A stretch of 55,128 nucleotides of DNA from Chryseosolibacter indicum (GCF_018598585.1 NZ_JAHESD010000037.1:1-55128); one strand, 5' to 3'; shown: positions 33,873-44,008, counted from the stretch's first letter. Notes: generated from the letters alone by a model not told the origin. Program-made: numbers and translations.

Positions 33873-36866
33873 TTATTGATTAACTTTTTCCAGGTTAATC
33901 TTCTGGACTTTCTCATATCCAAAAAGCTCATCTAGTGAGAGCTCTTGTATTTTTCCATAGCGTTTTAACTCCTGGAAGTTGATCTTATCTTTATTTCCGA
34001 TTAATACAACGTTAAAGTTTTTATTCTTAAGATACTCGCCCTGGAATTTCTCAACATCTGCTAACGTAAACCTTTGTACCTGGTCATAAACATCTTTGCG
34101 TATATCATAAGACAACCCTTTTTTACGTGCAGATTCGTAATTGAATAAGATGCCTGCTTTGGTAATGCGTTCACTTTCTATCTGGTTAAGAATTGAATTC
34201 CGTGCAACTTCAAATCCATTATCGGACTTAGGAAAACTTTGCAGCAGGCCCAACATTGCTTTCATTGCCTCCGGTTGCTTATCAGCCTGTGTTCCCATAT
34301 AGGCGTAGAAAAAGTCGTTCTTGGTTGGTTTAGCTGCTGTACCATAATAAGCAAAGGCAGAATAAGCTAACCCTTGAGATTCCCTTAATTCCTGAAAAAC
34401 AGGAGAACTCATATTTCCTCCAAAGTATTCATTAAACATTCTGCTTATCGCAATTCTGTTCTTATCAAACTCCTCGCTTTTCGTCAGGAACATGATCTCT
34501 TCCTGCACCATATCATAGTCAGTCCAGTAAACAGATGGCTCTTTTGCATCAGCCATATCAAACTTTACTGGTTCAGGTGTTGGTTTTAATTTATCAGGCA
34601 GCACATGATACTGATTAACAGTAGCCAGCAACTCCTGTTCTTTCTTAGGCCCATAGTACAAAACTCTGTGCTCTGTTTTCGTAAAGTCTTTGATGATGCT
34701 AGTCAGCTCCTCGCTCTTTAACTCACGGAGCTCCTTATTGCTTAATACATTTGTAAATGGTGACTTCGCTCCATACAATCCGTAGTTCATTAAACCACTA
34801 AACATGATCGTAGACTTGCTTTTCTTAGCATCCTCTCTCTTTTTAAAGATGCCATCGACCATCTTCTTAAGCGCTTCATCATCAGCCTTCGCATTTGCCA
34901 GTAATTTCTCAAATAGGGCAAGTGATTTATCCATGGTCTCACTCAGCCCTTCTAAATATATATACGTCTGGTCTTCAGCGGCGAATACGTCAAAATTAGA
35001 ACCGAGTTTATAGAACTCCTTTTTAACATCCTCAGCCGACATATCATCGGTACCTACATACTGAAGATATTCAATGGCAATGTTCATCCGAGGATCGTTA
35101 TTTGTTCCTACGTCGGAGAGATAGTAAAGTGAATAAAGTTCATTTTCCTGATTAGGTGTGTATAGAACTTCAACGCCTTTATTCATGGATAACTTCTTAA
35201 TGTCTTTATCATAGTCAAGAAAAACAGGCTTTAACTTCTCTACCTTGTTCTTACCTATACGTTCATGGAAAGGTGATTTATTTTCTTTATTAAGAACAAC
35301 TTTTGTAATAGAAGGCTTATTAACCTTCTTAGCATTTAAATCCTTTCCGGTTCGTTTATAGACGATCACATAATTATCCTTGTAATTCTCATTCGCAAAC
35401 TTTACAATATCCTCCTTCTTGAATTTTCGCAATGCTTCAATTTCACCAATGTATTTATTCCATGGAATACCATTTGTAAAAGCAATCACCAGGTCATTTG
35501 AACGAGACCAGTTCTCTTCACTATCCTTTATCTTGCTTTTCTTTAAATCATTAATAGTCGCTTCGATCAGCCAATCTTCAAACTCCCCTTTTTTAAGTAA
35601 TTCAATTTGTTCCAGTAGCAGCTTCTTTACATCATCAAGGCTTTGGCCTTCACGCGGCCTTCCTGAAAAAGTATGAATTGCGTAATCATTAAGATAATCG
35701 ACATAACTACTTGGCTCTATAACAGCCTGCTTCTGCTTCAGGTTAATATCTATTAGGCCTGCTTGCGAATTAGCAAGGATCATATCAGTTAATCTTAACA
35801 ACTGGAAATCATCAGAGCTTCTTCCCTTGAAACGAAACCCTATATTGATCCATTCTGCATCCGGTCCGTAAACTTCCTTTACTACAGGTTGCTTAAGCGG
35901 TTCTTCTTCAATTCTTTCAAGTGGAGTGATTTCACCGTTAGGCTGCCAGGTAGAAAAATATTTATCAATTGAAGCAATAGTCTTATCGTAGTCCATATCA
36001 CCACTCAGGCATATGGCGACATTGTTAGGACGATAATACTTAGTAAAGTAATTCTTAATCTCGGTAATCGAAGGATTTTTTAAATGCTCTATGGTGCCAA
36101 TAACTGTTTGGGTGCCATACTGATGTTTTGGAAACATACCAGCATACAATGCTTCGTAGGTTTTCCAGTAATCATTGTCAAGACTTCTGTTCTTCTCTTC
36201 ATATACAGCTTCAAGCTCGGTATGAAACAAGCGGGGAACAATTTTCTGAAAGCGGTTCGCCTCTATCTGAAGCCAGTTTTCAAGCTGATTTGACGGAATA
36301 TCATTAATATAAACAGTCCTGTCTTCTGTAGTATAGGCATTGGTACCCTTTGCACCTATTTCACTTACCATTTTATCATACTCATTTGCAATAGCGTATT
36401 TGGATGCTTCATTTGAAACCTTATCAATAAGTTTGTAATAGTTTACGCGTGTTACAGAATCTGTTAAGGCACCATAGGTTGTAAACATATTTTCGATGCT
36501 GTCGAGAAGAACTTCTTCTTTCTTCCAATCAAGTGTACCGAAATCTGCGGTACCTTTAAACATAATATGCTCAAGATAATGGGCAAGACCAGTATTGGTA
36601 GCAGGATCATTTTTTCCACCCGCCTTTACTGCAATCTGGGTTTGTATTCTCGGTTCACCCTCGTACTTGCTTAGATAAACTTTAAGGCCATTTTTTAGGG
36701 TATAGATCCTTACTTTTAAAGGGTCGTTGGTAACATATTCGTAACTATAGCCGTTACTTTCTCCCTGTTTTACTTCATATTGAACTTCATCTTTACATCC
36801 AATAGTAAACAGCAGAACCAACACAAGTAGAATTCTGAGGGTTTTGTCAATCATAGGTATAGACAT
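33873..36866 (-). CDS. M16 family (insulinase-like) metallopeptidase lipoprotein
   Basis: A 997-residue two-half M16 peptidase, a lipoprotein by its N-terminus (LFTIGC, Cys24). The inverted zinc motif HYLEH (His96, Glu99, His100) is intact, and a downstream glutamate lies in EAVYEEKNR (about 213-221). The second half lacks such a motif, as is normal for the inactive partner domain. These fused proteins act in the periplasm or at the envelope on small peptides. It is divergent from the S41 peptidase gene. Confidence 0.93.
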   Translation of the reverse strand: MSIPMIDKTLRILLVLVLLFTIGCKDEVQYEVKQGESNGYSYEYVTNDPLKVRIYTLKNGLKVYLSKYEGEPRIQTQIAVKAGGKNDPATNTGLAHYLEHIMFKGTADFGTLDWKKEEVLLDSIENMFTTYGALTDSVTRVNYYKLIDKVSNEASKYAIANEYDKMVSEIGAKGTNAYTTEDRTVYINDIPSNQLENWLQIEANRFQKIVPRLFHTELEAVYEEKNRSLDNDYWKTYEALYAGMFPKHQYGTQTVIGTIEHLKNPSITEIKNYFTKYYRPNNVAICLSGDMDYDKTIASIDKYFSTWQPNGEITPLERIEEEPLKQPVVKEVYGPDAEWINIGFRFKGRSSDDFQLLRLTDMILANSQAGLIDINLKQKQAVIEPSSYVDYLNDYAIHTFSGRPREGQSLDDVKKLLLEQIELLKKGEFEDWLIEATINDLKKSKIKDSEENWSRSNDLVIAFTNGIPWNKYIGEIEALRKFKKEDIVKFANENYKDNYVIVYKRTGKDLNAKKVNKPSITKVVLNKENKSPFHERIGKNKVEKLKPVFLDYDKDIKKLSMNKGVEVLYTPNQENELYSLYYLSDVGTNNDPRMNIAIEYLQYVGTDDMSAEDVKKEFYKLGSNFDVFAAEDQTYIYLEGLSETMDKSLALFEKLLANAKADDEALKKMVDGIFKKREDAKKSKSTIMFSGLMNYGLYGAKSPFTNVLSNKELRELKSEELTSIIKDFTKTEHRVLYYGPKKEQELLATVNQYHVLPDKLKPTPEPVKFDMADAKEPSVYWTDYDMVQEEIMFLTKSEEFDKNRIAISRMFNEYFGGNMSSPVFQELRESQGLAYSAFAYYGTAAKPTKNDFFYAYMGTQADKQPEAMKAMLGLLQSFPKSDNGFEVARNSILNQIESERITKAGILFNYESARKKGLSYDIRKDVYDQVQRFTLADVEKFQGEYLKNKNFNVVLIGNKDKINFQELKRYGKIQELSLDELFGYEKVQKINLEKVNQ

Positions 36867-36895
36867 TTTAAGGTAATTGTTAAATTTATAGAAGA

Positions 36896-36912
36896 ATTAC
36901 TTAAGAAGTAAT
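36896..36912. promoter_or_regulatory. Palindrome between divergent peptidase genes
   Basis: ATTACTTAAGAAGTAAT is a perfect 17-bp palindrome (7-bp arms, 3-base centre) in the shared promoter region of the M16 and S41 peptidase genes, 30 bases from the first and 91 from the second. It could be a site for a dimeric regulator. Confidence 0.4.
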
Positions 36913-37002
36913 ACTTGTTGTCCAATTTTAAACATTTGCTTTCAAGGGATACTTTTAAAAGTCATTTTGCGTTATCTACTGTTAAATAATTTTCCAATCC
37001 TT

Positions 37003-38649
37003 ATGAGGAAGAAGGTACTTTTCCCTTTTATTGTTATTGCTTGCATCGTTGCTCTTTCGTTTACTAAACCTGCTGACCGCTATTTCGAGATTGCAAAGAA
37101 CCTCGACATATTCGCTACCCTTTTTAAAGAGGTTAATGCATTATATGTCGATGAAGTTAATCCGAACAAGTTGATTAGAACTGGTATTGATGCAATGCTT
37201 GGATCTCTCGATCCCTACACAAACTACATCGCTGAAGATGAAGTTGAAGATTATAGAACTGTAAACACAGGCCAATATGGTGGTATTGGTGCGATAACCC
37301 GCGAGATTGGTGGAAAGACAATCGTTACCATGATAATGGATGGGTATGGTGCACAAAAAGGCGGATTAAAGATTGGCGATGAAGTACTTGAAATAGATGG
37401 TGTGCAACTTTCTAAATTATCAAGGGAAGAGTCTGGCCAACTTATGAAAGGCCAGGTGGGCACACCTGTAACACTGACCATTAAACGCTACGGAAGCGAG
37501 CAGCCGATTAAACTTCAGTTCAAAAGAGAAAAGATCAAGGTACATAATGTTCCTTATTCCGGAATGTTATCCAACGACATTGCTTACATTCAATTATCAG
37601 ATTTTACACCGGATGCGGGCAAAGAGGTCAGAAATTCACTTATTGCCCTTAAAGAAAAAGGTGCTAAAGGCGTTATACTCGACCTGCGAGGCAATCCCGG
37701 CGGTTTGCTAATCGAGGCTGTTAATATATCTAACATATTTATTCCGAAAGGAAAACTGGTTGTGAGCACGAAGGGAAAAATTCCCGAAAACAACCTTAGC
37801 TATGAGACATTAAATGCTCCTGTTGATACTGAAATTCCTGTTGCTGTATTGATCAATCGCGGTAGCGCCTCTGCTTCTGAAATTGTAGCTGGTACCTTGC
37901 AGGACTACGACAGAGGGGTAGTACTTGGTGAACGATCTTATGGTAAAGGTCTTGTACAGGTAAGCAGACCGCTTTCCTACAACTCACAGCTCAAAGTAAC
38001 AACTGCAAAATACTATACTCCTACCGGCCGTTGTATACAGGTTCTTGATTATGCGCATAGAAGAGACGATGGAAGTGTAGCCTCTATTCCTGATTCAATC
38101 AAGAGAAGTTTTAAAACTTCTACAGGAAGAACTGTTTATGATGGTGGAGGTATCGAACCAGATATAAAGGTAGAAGCTGTAGAGGCCAGTGCATTGACGC
38201 AGGTGCTGTTTGAAAAGGGCTTTTTATTCGACTTTGCTACGCAATATGTTTACAAGAATCCGGAAGTAGTTGACCCTAAAACATTTTCGTTAAGTGACGA
38301 AGGATACCAACAGTTTGTAACATGGATGAAGGGTAAAGACTATAGCTACAAATCGTACCTTGAACACGAGCTGGAAGAGCTAACGGGCGAAGCAAAAAAA
38401 GAAAAATACTACGGTGAAATAAAGAATCAGCTGGAACAGGTGAAGACAAGAATAGCAGAGAATAAAAAGAATGAGCTTATGCTTTATAAAAACCAGGTCA
38501 AGATGCTTTTGGAAGAAGAAATTATTGCAAGATTCCATTTAGAAAAAGGTAGCGTTGAAGCAGGATTTAAGTATGACAATGAGGTTAAAAAGGCTATTGA
38601 AGTTTTGCATGATACTCAGCAATACAAAAAGGTGCTGAACATTCAGTAG
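37003..38649 (+). CDS. S41 family C-terminal processing peptidase
   Basis: A 548-residue periplasmic peptidase with an N-terminal membrane/signal segment (VLFPFIVIACIVALSF). A PDZ domain spans about 90-160 (GGLKIGDEVLEIDGVQL). The S41 catalytic core has ILDLRGNPGG, a serine in GSASASE (about 288-292) and a lysine in SYGKG (Lys315). The C-terminal part is helical and charged. Such Tsp/CtpA-type proteins degrade or process envelope proteins from the C-terminus. The ATG at 37003 was chosen because the upstream TTG at 36967 would place extra residues before a clean signal sequence. Confidence 0.92.
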   Translation: MRKKVLFPFIVIACIVALSFTKPADRYFEIAKNLDIFATLFKEVNALYVDEVNPNKLIRTGIDAMLGSLDPYTNYIAEDEVEDYRTVNTGQYGGIGAITREIGGKTIVTMIMDGYGAQKGGLKIGDEVLEIDGVQLSKLSREESGQLMKGQVGTPVTLTIKRYGSEQPIKLQFKREKIKVHNVPYSGMLSNDIAYIQLSDFTPDAGKEVRNSLIALKEKGAKGVILDLRGNPGGLLIEAVNISNIFIPKGKLVVSTKGKIPENNLSYETLNAPVDTEIPVAVLINRGSASASEIVAGTLQDYDRGVVLGERSYGKGLVQVSRPLSYNSQLKVTTAKYYTPTGRCIQVLDYAHRRDDGSVASIPDSIKRSFKTSTGRTVYDGGGIEPDIKVEAVEASALTQVLFEKGFLFDFATQYVYKNPEVVDPKTFSLSDEGYQQFVTWMKGKDYSYKSYLEHELEELTGEAKKEKYYGEIKNQLEQVKTRIAENKKNELMLYKNQVKMLLEEEIIARFHLEKGSVEAGFKYDNEVKKAIEVLHDTQQYKKVLNIQ

Positions 38650-38674
38650 TAACTGCATCTATAATCATTTACCA

Positions 38675-39544
38675 ATGATGAGTTTTAAAGTAGCCACTTA
38701 TTGTGGCATCACTTTAATTGTCTTTGCTCTCCATTCTTGCCTGACTTTCAGAACAAAGCCTAGAAAGCTGGAAACGTACTTCCGTCAAAAGCAAATTACG
38801 GCAATACAAGATGTTTATCAGTATGGATTCAGAGATATTCATTATGTTAAAACTGGAGATACCTTAAAGCCTTTGATCTTATTCGTGCATGGTTCACCAG
38901 GCTCGCTTAATGCCTTTGTTCATTTCTTAACAGATACCATTCTCCTAAACCACGCTCAACTGATTACAGTTGATAGACCAGGGTTTGGATATTCCAATTT
39001 TGGCAATGCTGAAGTGTCAGTAAAAAAACAGGCAGAAATATTAACACCACTACTGAAACGATATAAAGGGAACAGGAAGGTAATATTAGTAGGACATTCA
39101 TTAGGTGCACCAGTGGTAGCCAGAGTAGCAATGGATTATCCTGATTTAGTAGATGGACTTGTACTAGTGGCAGGTTCACTTGCTCCTGAGCTTGAACCTG
39201 ACGAAACATGGTTTCGAGCACCACTAGCCTCACCCTTTTTAAGTTGGATATTGCCCCGTGCTTTTAGAGCTTCTAATGATGAAATCTATCATTTAAAACC
39301 CGAGCTGGAAATGATGTTGCCATTTTGGAAAAACATCACATGCCCTGTAACCGTGATTCAAGGCAACAGGGATAAATTTGTTTCACCAGACAATGCAAGT
39401 TTTGCCAAGAAGATGATTATAAATGCTCCGCTTGACCTTATTATCGAAGAAGATATGGATCACTTTGTTCCCTGGTCTCACCCACAGCTGATTCAACAAG
39501 CGTTGTTAAATCAGCTTCGTAATATCAAAACATCAGGAAACTAA
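38675..39544 (+). CDS. Alpha/beta hydrolase, putative lipoprotein
   Basis: A 289-residue hydrolase with a hydrophobic leader and possible lipobox (FALHSC, Cys22). The catalytic triad looks complete: Ser142 in GHSLGA, an aspartate in GNRDKFVSP (about 233) and His263 in DMDHFVPW. The oxyanion motif is HGSPGS (72-77). It follows the S41 peptidase gene by 25 bases, so the two are probably cotranscribed. The substrate is unknown. Confidence 0.8.
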   Translation: MMSFKVATYCGITLIVFALHSCLTFRTKPRKLETYFRQKQITAIQDVYQYGFRDIHYVKTGDTLKPLILFVHGSPGSLNAFVHFLTDTILLNHAQLITVDRPGFGYSNFGNAEVSVKKQAEILTPLLKRYKGNRKVILVGHSLGAPVVARVAMDYPDLVDGLVLVAGSLAPELEPDETWFRAPLASPFLSWILPRAFRASNDEIYHLKPELEMMLPFWKNITCPVTVIQGNRDKFVSPDNASFAKKMIINAPLDLIIEEDMDHFVPWSHPQLIQQALLNQLRNIKTSGN

Positions 39545-39561
39545 ACTATTCTCAAATCCAT

Positions 39562-39597
39562 AAAAAAAAGCGGACTCCTTAAGAAGGAAATCCGCTA
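39562..39597 (-). terminator. Intrinsic terminator of glnN
   Basis: On the minus strand the stem AGCGGA/TCCGCT continues as TCCTT/AAGGA with a small internal bulge and is followed by eight T. It lies directly after the glnN stop and also at the end of the convergent hydrolase gene. Confidence 0.85.
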
Positions 39598-39620
39598 TAG
39601 GTTTAGGTTAAAATAGAGAC

Positions 39621-41783
39621 TTATCGGATAAACAGAAGCTCTCTGTATTTTACCAATGGCCAATCTTCATCATCCACTAGCAATTCAAGCTTGTCAACCG
39701 CCTCGCGTATTACATCAAAGTACTTCTCCTTGATGTCGTCGCAATAAGCAATTGCACGTTTGTGAGTATCTGTTATTTTATTAGCACGTTTACGCTCTTC
39801 GATCATCTCGCGAACACCATTTTTAATGGTTTCAATAAATCCGGAGATCTCCCTGATCGTTTGAACAACAGCCTTGTTGTCTATACCCAAGCCTGCAAGA
39901 CCATTCGCATTAGTAATTAACTTATTCTGATATGCGATAGCTGTAGGAACAATGTGGTTCATAGCAAGGTCACCTAAAACACGTGCTTCTATTTGTACAC
40001 GCTTGATGTAAGATTCAAGTCTTATCTCGGTACGAGCTTCTGTCTCTTTATGTGACATTACTTCATGCTTTACAAAAAGATCAAGAGACTTCTTTGTAAT
40101 GTATGCATCAAGCGCACGCGGGGTGTTCTTTACATTAGAAAGTCCACGTTTCGCAGCTTCCTGTACCCAATCTTCAGAATAGCCATCTCCTTCAAAACGG
40201 ATATTCTTCGATTCCTTAATATATTGACGAAGGACATTTACCACTGCAAGTCTTTTCTCCTCACCTTTTTCTATCTGTGCATTTACTGCGTCATAGAAAT
40301 GAAGAAGCTGATCTGCAACAATAGTATTCAGAGCCGTCATGGCAGTAGCACAGTTATCACTTCCTCCTACTGCACGGAATTCAAATTTATTTCCTGTAAA
40401 TGCAAAAGGTGATGTACGATTTCTGTCAGTAGCATCTAAAATGATCTCAGGTATTTGGTCTATACCTAATTTCATATACATGTTGTCACCTTTCTCAATC
40501 TTCACGTTACCTTTCTTCTCAAGCTCATCGAGTACGGCTGTCATTTGTGAACCAATGAACACCGACATAATAGCTGGAGGGGCTTCATTTGCACCCAGAC
40601 GAAAATCATTTGCTGCAGTAGCAATACTTGCACGAAGAAGGTCAGCGTGCTCGTGAACCGCTTTTATAGTAGTAACAAAGAAAGTGAGGAACAAGAGGTT
40701 ATCACGGGCACTGCTTGTGGGAGCATATAAGTTAACACCGGTGTCAGTTATTAATGACCAGTTGTTATGCTTACCTGTTCCATTTAACCCTGCAAATGGT
40801 TTTTCATGAAACAACACTTTTAGATTGTGCTTGTCTGCCACACGTCCCATAACATCCATCATCAACTGGTTATGGTCATTGGCAACGTTTACTTCCTCAA
40901 ACAAAGGAGCCACCTCAAACTGGCTCGGTGCTACTTCGTTATGACGTGTGCGCACAGGTATACCTAATTTCCAGCACTCAATTTCAAATTCTTTCATGAA
41001 ATCATAAATGCGGGAAGGAATAGATCCGAAATAGTGATCTTCCAATTGCTGACCACGCGCTGGCGAATGACCAAATACAGTCTTTCCTGCCATTACAAGA
41101 TCAGGACGAGCAAGGAATAAATCTTTATCAACAACAAAGTACTCTTGTTCCGGGCCAAGTGAAGCCACAACACGTTGAATATCTTTATCGAATAACTGAC
41201 AAACTTTTGTTGCAGCTAAGTCAACTGCTTTTAATGCCTTCAGTAATGGTGCTTTTTGATCAAGAGTTTCTCCTGTATAAGAAACAAATATGGTAGGAAT
41301 ACACAATGTTTTTCCGTAGAGGAACATGGGTGAAGTTGGATCCCACGCGGTGTAACCACGGGCTTCAAAAGTGCTTCTTATTCCACCACTAGGAAATGAT
41401 GATGCATCTGGTTCCTGCTGAACCAATTCGCTTCCTTTAAATTTTTCAATTCCTGCAAGGGCATCGAAAAAAGAATCATGTTTTTCTGCTGTACCTCCGG
41501 TTAATGGCTGAAACCAGTGCGTGAAGTGGGTTGCACCTTTTGCCATTGCCCACGATTTAGCCGCTGATGCCACAGCGTCAGCTGTAGCGTCATCAATTTT
41601 TTCGTGGTTTTTAATTGCCTGACTCACCTTTTTAAATAAGCCAGGTGCTAGTGTCGCACGCATCTGTTCGATACCATACACATATTCTCCAAAAAACTTA
41701 GAGACTACAGGGTTAGGTACCTCAACATGGACACGTGGGCGTTCGCTCAGTTTTTTCAGAGCTTCAAATCTTAATTGCGCCAT
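39621..41783 (-). CDS. glnN: Glutamine synthetase type III
   Basis: The 720-residue length is diagnostic of GSIII, the large dodecameric form common in Bacteroidota, which makes glutamine from glutamate, ammonia and ATP. It has RSTFEARGYTAWDPTSPMFL, GPEQEYFVVD, RHNEVAPSQFEVAP, GLNGTGKHNNWSL, NRTSPFAFTGNKFEFRAVG and a helical C-terminal extension. No GlnB, AmtB or NtrC-type gene is next to it. A possible -7 element (TAGATTTG, complement of 41823-41830) lies 40 bases upstream. Confidence 0.96.
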   Translation of the reverse strand: MAQLRFEALKKLSERPRVHVEVPNPVVSKFFGEYVYGIEQMRATLAPGLFKKVSQAIKNHEKIDDATADAVASAAKSWAMAKGATHFTHWFQPLTGGTAEKHDSFFDALAGIEKFKGSELVQQEPDASSFPSGGIRSTFEARGYTAWDPTSPMFLYGKTLCIPTIFVSYTGETLDQKAPLLKALKAVDLAATKVCQLFDKDIQRVVASLGPEQEYFVVDKDLFLARPDLVMAGKTVFGHSPARGQQLEDHYFGSIPSRIYDFMKEFEIECWKLGIPVRTRHNEVAPSQFEVAPLFEEVNVANDHNQLMMDVMGRVADKHNLKVLFHEKPFAGLNGTGKHNNWSLITDTGVNLYAPTSSARDNLLFLTFFVTTIKAVHEHADLLRASIATAANDFRLGANEAPPAIMSVFIGSQMTAVLDELEKKGNVKIEKGDNMYMKLGIDQIPEIILDATDRNRTSPFAFTGNKFEFRAVGGSDNCATAMTALNTIVADQLLHFYDAVNAQIEKGEEKRLAVVNVLRQYIKESKNIRFEGDGYSEDWVQEAAKRGLSNVKNTPRALDAYITKKSLDLFVKHEVMSHKETEARTEIRLESYIKRVQIEARVLGDLAMNHIVPTAIAYQNKLITNANGLAGLGIDNKAVVQTIREISGFIETIKNGVREMIEERKRANKITDTHKRAIAYCDDIKEKYFDVIREAVDKLELLVDDEDWPLVKYRELLFIR

Positions 41784-42161
41784 ACTAAGGTTGTAATTGT
41801 TTAGTTGTGTTGTTTAGTACATCAAATCTAGATGTTTTTTTGAATAGCACGGCTAAAAATGAACCCAATTACAAAGTTTTAATAATGAAATCGTTTACAT
41901 AAGGGTAATTTTTAATCCACCTTAATTAAAACAGGTTTTATTACATAATTTTAATTAATACTGCCCGTCATTGTAATATAAGTGAGATAATGTTGGTGAT
42001 TGAAATGCTTGTCTTTCATGAAATTATGTCAAGAATCATTCATGATCAGCATAAAATTTCTTTTAACGATAAAACACTATTTTACAAAGCTTATTGATAC
42101 GTAGCAATGGCTATCAATAGGTTATTCCCTTATTCATAACTTCTCAACCACCGCAAGGGCA
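41784..42161. other. AT-rich intergenic region upstream of glnN
   Basis: About 380 bases with no gene. Apart from the possible -7 element at 41823-41830, it holds AT-rich repeats (TTTTAATTA type at about 41920-41960) and a TTCATGAAA/TTCATGAT stretch at about 42015-42050. No RNA gene was recognised; nitrogen-responsive sites may be hidden here. Confidence 0.4.
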
Positions 42162-42162
42162 T

Positions 42163-42192
42163 AAAAAAAGAGGATTACGACGTGTAATCCTC
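42163..42192 (-). terminator. Intrinsic terminator of the DUF2807 gene
   Basis: GAGGATTAC (42170-42178) pairs with GTAATCCTC (42184-42192) over a 5-base loop, and the minus strand continues with a run of seven T. It lies 26 bases after the stop codon. Confidence 0.92.
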
Positions 42193-42217
42193 ACCCAAAA
42201 TTTTTATCAAAATAATA

Positions 42218-42898
42218 TCAGTTTACCTTTTTTACTGATCCGCCACTGCTTGAATTGGTAACGGACTTGTCCGGATTACCACGATAGCGAATTCCTCCAC
42301 CGCTACTGGCATGGGCGTTAAGGTTTTCTGTCACATTAATTTTAATAGAAGCCCCACTGCTTGCCTCGGCATTTACTGTTTCAGCTACCAGATCATACGC
42401 ATCTATTTCTCCTGCACTGCTTGCATCTACAGAAATGGTCTTAGCCCTTCCCTTTAAGTCAATATCAGCCGCACTGGAGGCACTTGCCTCAACTCTATTG
42501 CCATCGACTGTTACATCGATTGTTCCTGCACTCGAAGCACTGATTTCAATATCATCTGCTTTAATTGTTTCTTCTCCAAAAATGCTACCAGCCGAACTTG
42601 AAGAAAGTTTATCAATATGAACATAGGTTACATAAACCTTCACGTTGATGTTTCGATGGTTGCCCTCGCGCATGTGAACTTTTAAATAGGATCCCGACAC
42701 TTCCGTAAGCACATCAGTTAATTTACCACCAGAAACCTCTACTCTTGCTGTTTCCTTATCTCCTTTTTTAAGGTATACATCAATTCCCTCAGAAGCTTTT
42801 ACGCCAGAAAATGAACTCAAATTCCTCGTTTCAGAAGTCTGGGCTAAACTAGTGATGGCTATGTAACTCAGTAAAATTATGGCAACTATCTTATTCAT
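42218..42898 (-). CDS. DUF2807 (head GIN domain) exported protein
   Basis: A 226-residue secreted protein with a signal peptide (about 1-19, ending ITSLAQ). The body is a run of short beta repeats of the head-GIN/DUF2807 type (ASSAGTIDV, ASSAADIDL, ASSAGEIDA, ASSGASIKI, ASSGGGIRY), roughly one turn every 20 residues, consistent with a right-handed beta-helix. The family is called putative auto-transporter adhesin, but there is no autotransporter barrel. The function is unknown; it is probably periplasmic or surface-exposed. Confidence 0.85.
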   Translation of the reverse strand: MNKIVAIILLSYIAITSLAQTSETRNLSSFSGVKASEGIDVYLKKGDKETARVEVSGGKLTDVLTEVSGSYLKVHMREGNHRNINVKVYVTYVHIDKLSSSSAGSIFGEETIKADDIEISASSAGTIDVTVDGNRVEASASSAADIDLKGRAKTISVDASSAGEIDAYDLVAETVNAEASSGASIKINVTENLNAHASSGGGIRYRGNPDKSVTNSSSGGSVKKVN

Positions 42899-43056
42899 AT
42901 TACTAATTTTGTCTTAAAGACAGCCCTTAAAATGAAGGGTTGCATCAGATTGCAAAACTCACATTTTTTTTAAATGTATTAAAACATTGCTTTTTTAATT
43001 AATTTTCAAGCTATTATTTCCTTCATTTGCATCAGTCAAAAACCAACATAGCTAAT

Positions 43057-43461
43057 ATGATTTTCGATAAAAAAGCGGAACTGAATGTTCTCATAAATCT
43101 TGCTGCCAGCGATTCGCAAGTGGCTGAACGCGAAGCAAAGTTAATTCACATGATTGGCAAGGCTAATGGTCTTTCAGTTGATGAAATTAACCAGATGATT
43201 GCAAATCCTAAACCTATCAGCAATGTTACCGCTCTAACTACCGACCAAAAATTTGAACACCTATATTACCTTATTCAGCTCATGAAAATGGACGGACAGG
43301 TTTTCCGCAGCGAAATTGTATTCTGCGAGCAGATAGCTGAGAAACTTGGATATAAAAAAGGTGTTGTAGCCGAAATATCTCAACATGTTTACAGTGATCC
43401 TTCTATTACTGCTGATCGCGATATGATCAGAAAGAAAGCTGATAAATACATGAGAGCTTAA
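43057..43461 (+). CDS. TerB-like helical protein
   Basis: A 134-residue cytoplasmic all-helical protein with the TerB-like acidic pattern (LINLAASDSQVAEREAKLIHMIGKANGLS, then LIQLMKMDGQVFRSEIVFCEQIAEKLG). TerB-like domains bind metal at acidic residues in tellurite-resistance proteins, but the function of single-domain forms is unknown. The ATG at 43057 was chosen over the TTG at 43027. Another TerB-like domain occurs at the N-terminus of the ABC transporter at 13229-16279. Confidence 0.78.
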   Translation: MIFDKKAELNVLINLAASDSQVAEREAKLIHMIGKANGLSVDEINQMIANPKPISNVTALTTDQKFEHLYYLIQLMKMDGQVFRSEIVFCEQIAEKLGYKKGVVAEISQHVYSDPSITADRDMIRKKADKYMRA

Positions 43462-43481
43462 TATTTACATCACGATGTATG

Positions 43482-43518
43482 AAAAGGAAGGAGATTTATC
43501 CTTCCTTTTATTTTTTTT
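43482..43518 (+). terminator. Intrinsic terminator of the TerB-like gene
   Basis: AAAAGGAAGGA (43482-43492) pairs with TCCTTCCTTTT (43499-43509) and is followed by A and a run of eight T that reaches the stop codon of the convergent gene. Confidence 0.92.
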
Positions 43519-44005
43519 ACATTTTCCTCAGCCACGCATATGCTGCATAAGACGAGTCGAAAAACTCCATCTTAAGCGGTTTTCCGGTAAGGGAAGGTTG
43601 AATCATATCCTTTATAATGAGCCGACCCAATACAGTTTCCGGCATAACCAATGCGTGATACCTCACCCCTGCATTAATAATTCCCGGAAGCACAGTATTT
43701 TTATAGAACTCAATATCTTCATTTGCCGCCAATCCTGCCTTACTGCAATCCGTTACAAGATGTAACTTGAAGTAATTGGGCCGTTCGGTGTTAATCTTCT
43801 CTAATAATTGCAGGTGAACTATTTTAAAATGTTCACTGCAAAAAGGAATACCCGTAAGCTTCAGCTTTACACACGGAATGGATTCCATAAAAGAAATCTT
43901 TGCATAATCATCTTCATAATGTACCCCCCCTACATTGATCTTCTGATTGGGTACTTTGTTCTCAAAACGCTGATTGAAAATCTCAATTGTATTTGTCTGT
44001 AGCAT
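43517..44005 (-). CDS. STAS/SpoIIAA-like protein
   Basis: A 162-residue soluble protein. The C-terminal end (MEFFDSSYAAYAWLRK) and the alternating beta-alpha pattern (YFKLHLVTDCSKAGLA, GVRYHALVMPETVLGRLIIKDM) resemble SpoIIAA-like STAS folds. No phosphorylatable serine pattern is clear. It is encoded three bases after the stop of the trans-envelope anti-sigma/barrel gene, so it may be part of that regulatory unit (inference). Confidence 0.6.
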   Translation of the reverse strand: MLQTNTIEIFNQRFENKVPNQKINVGGVHYEDDYAKISFMESIPCVKLKLTGIPFCSEHFKIVHLQLLEKINTERPNYFKLHLVTDCSKAGLAANEDIEFYKNTVLPGIINAGVRYHALVMPETVLGRLIIKDMIQPSLTGKPLKMEFFDSSYAAYAWLRKM

Positions 44006-44008
44006 ATC

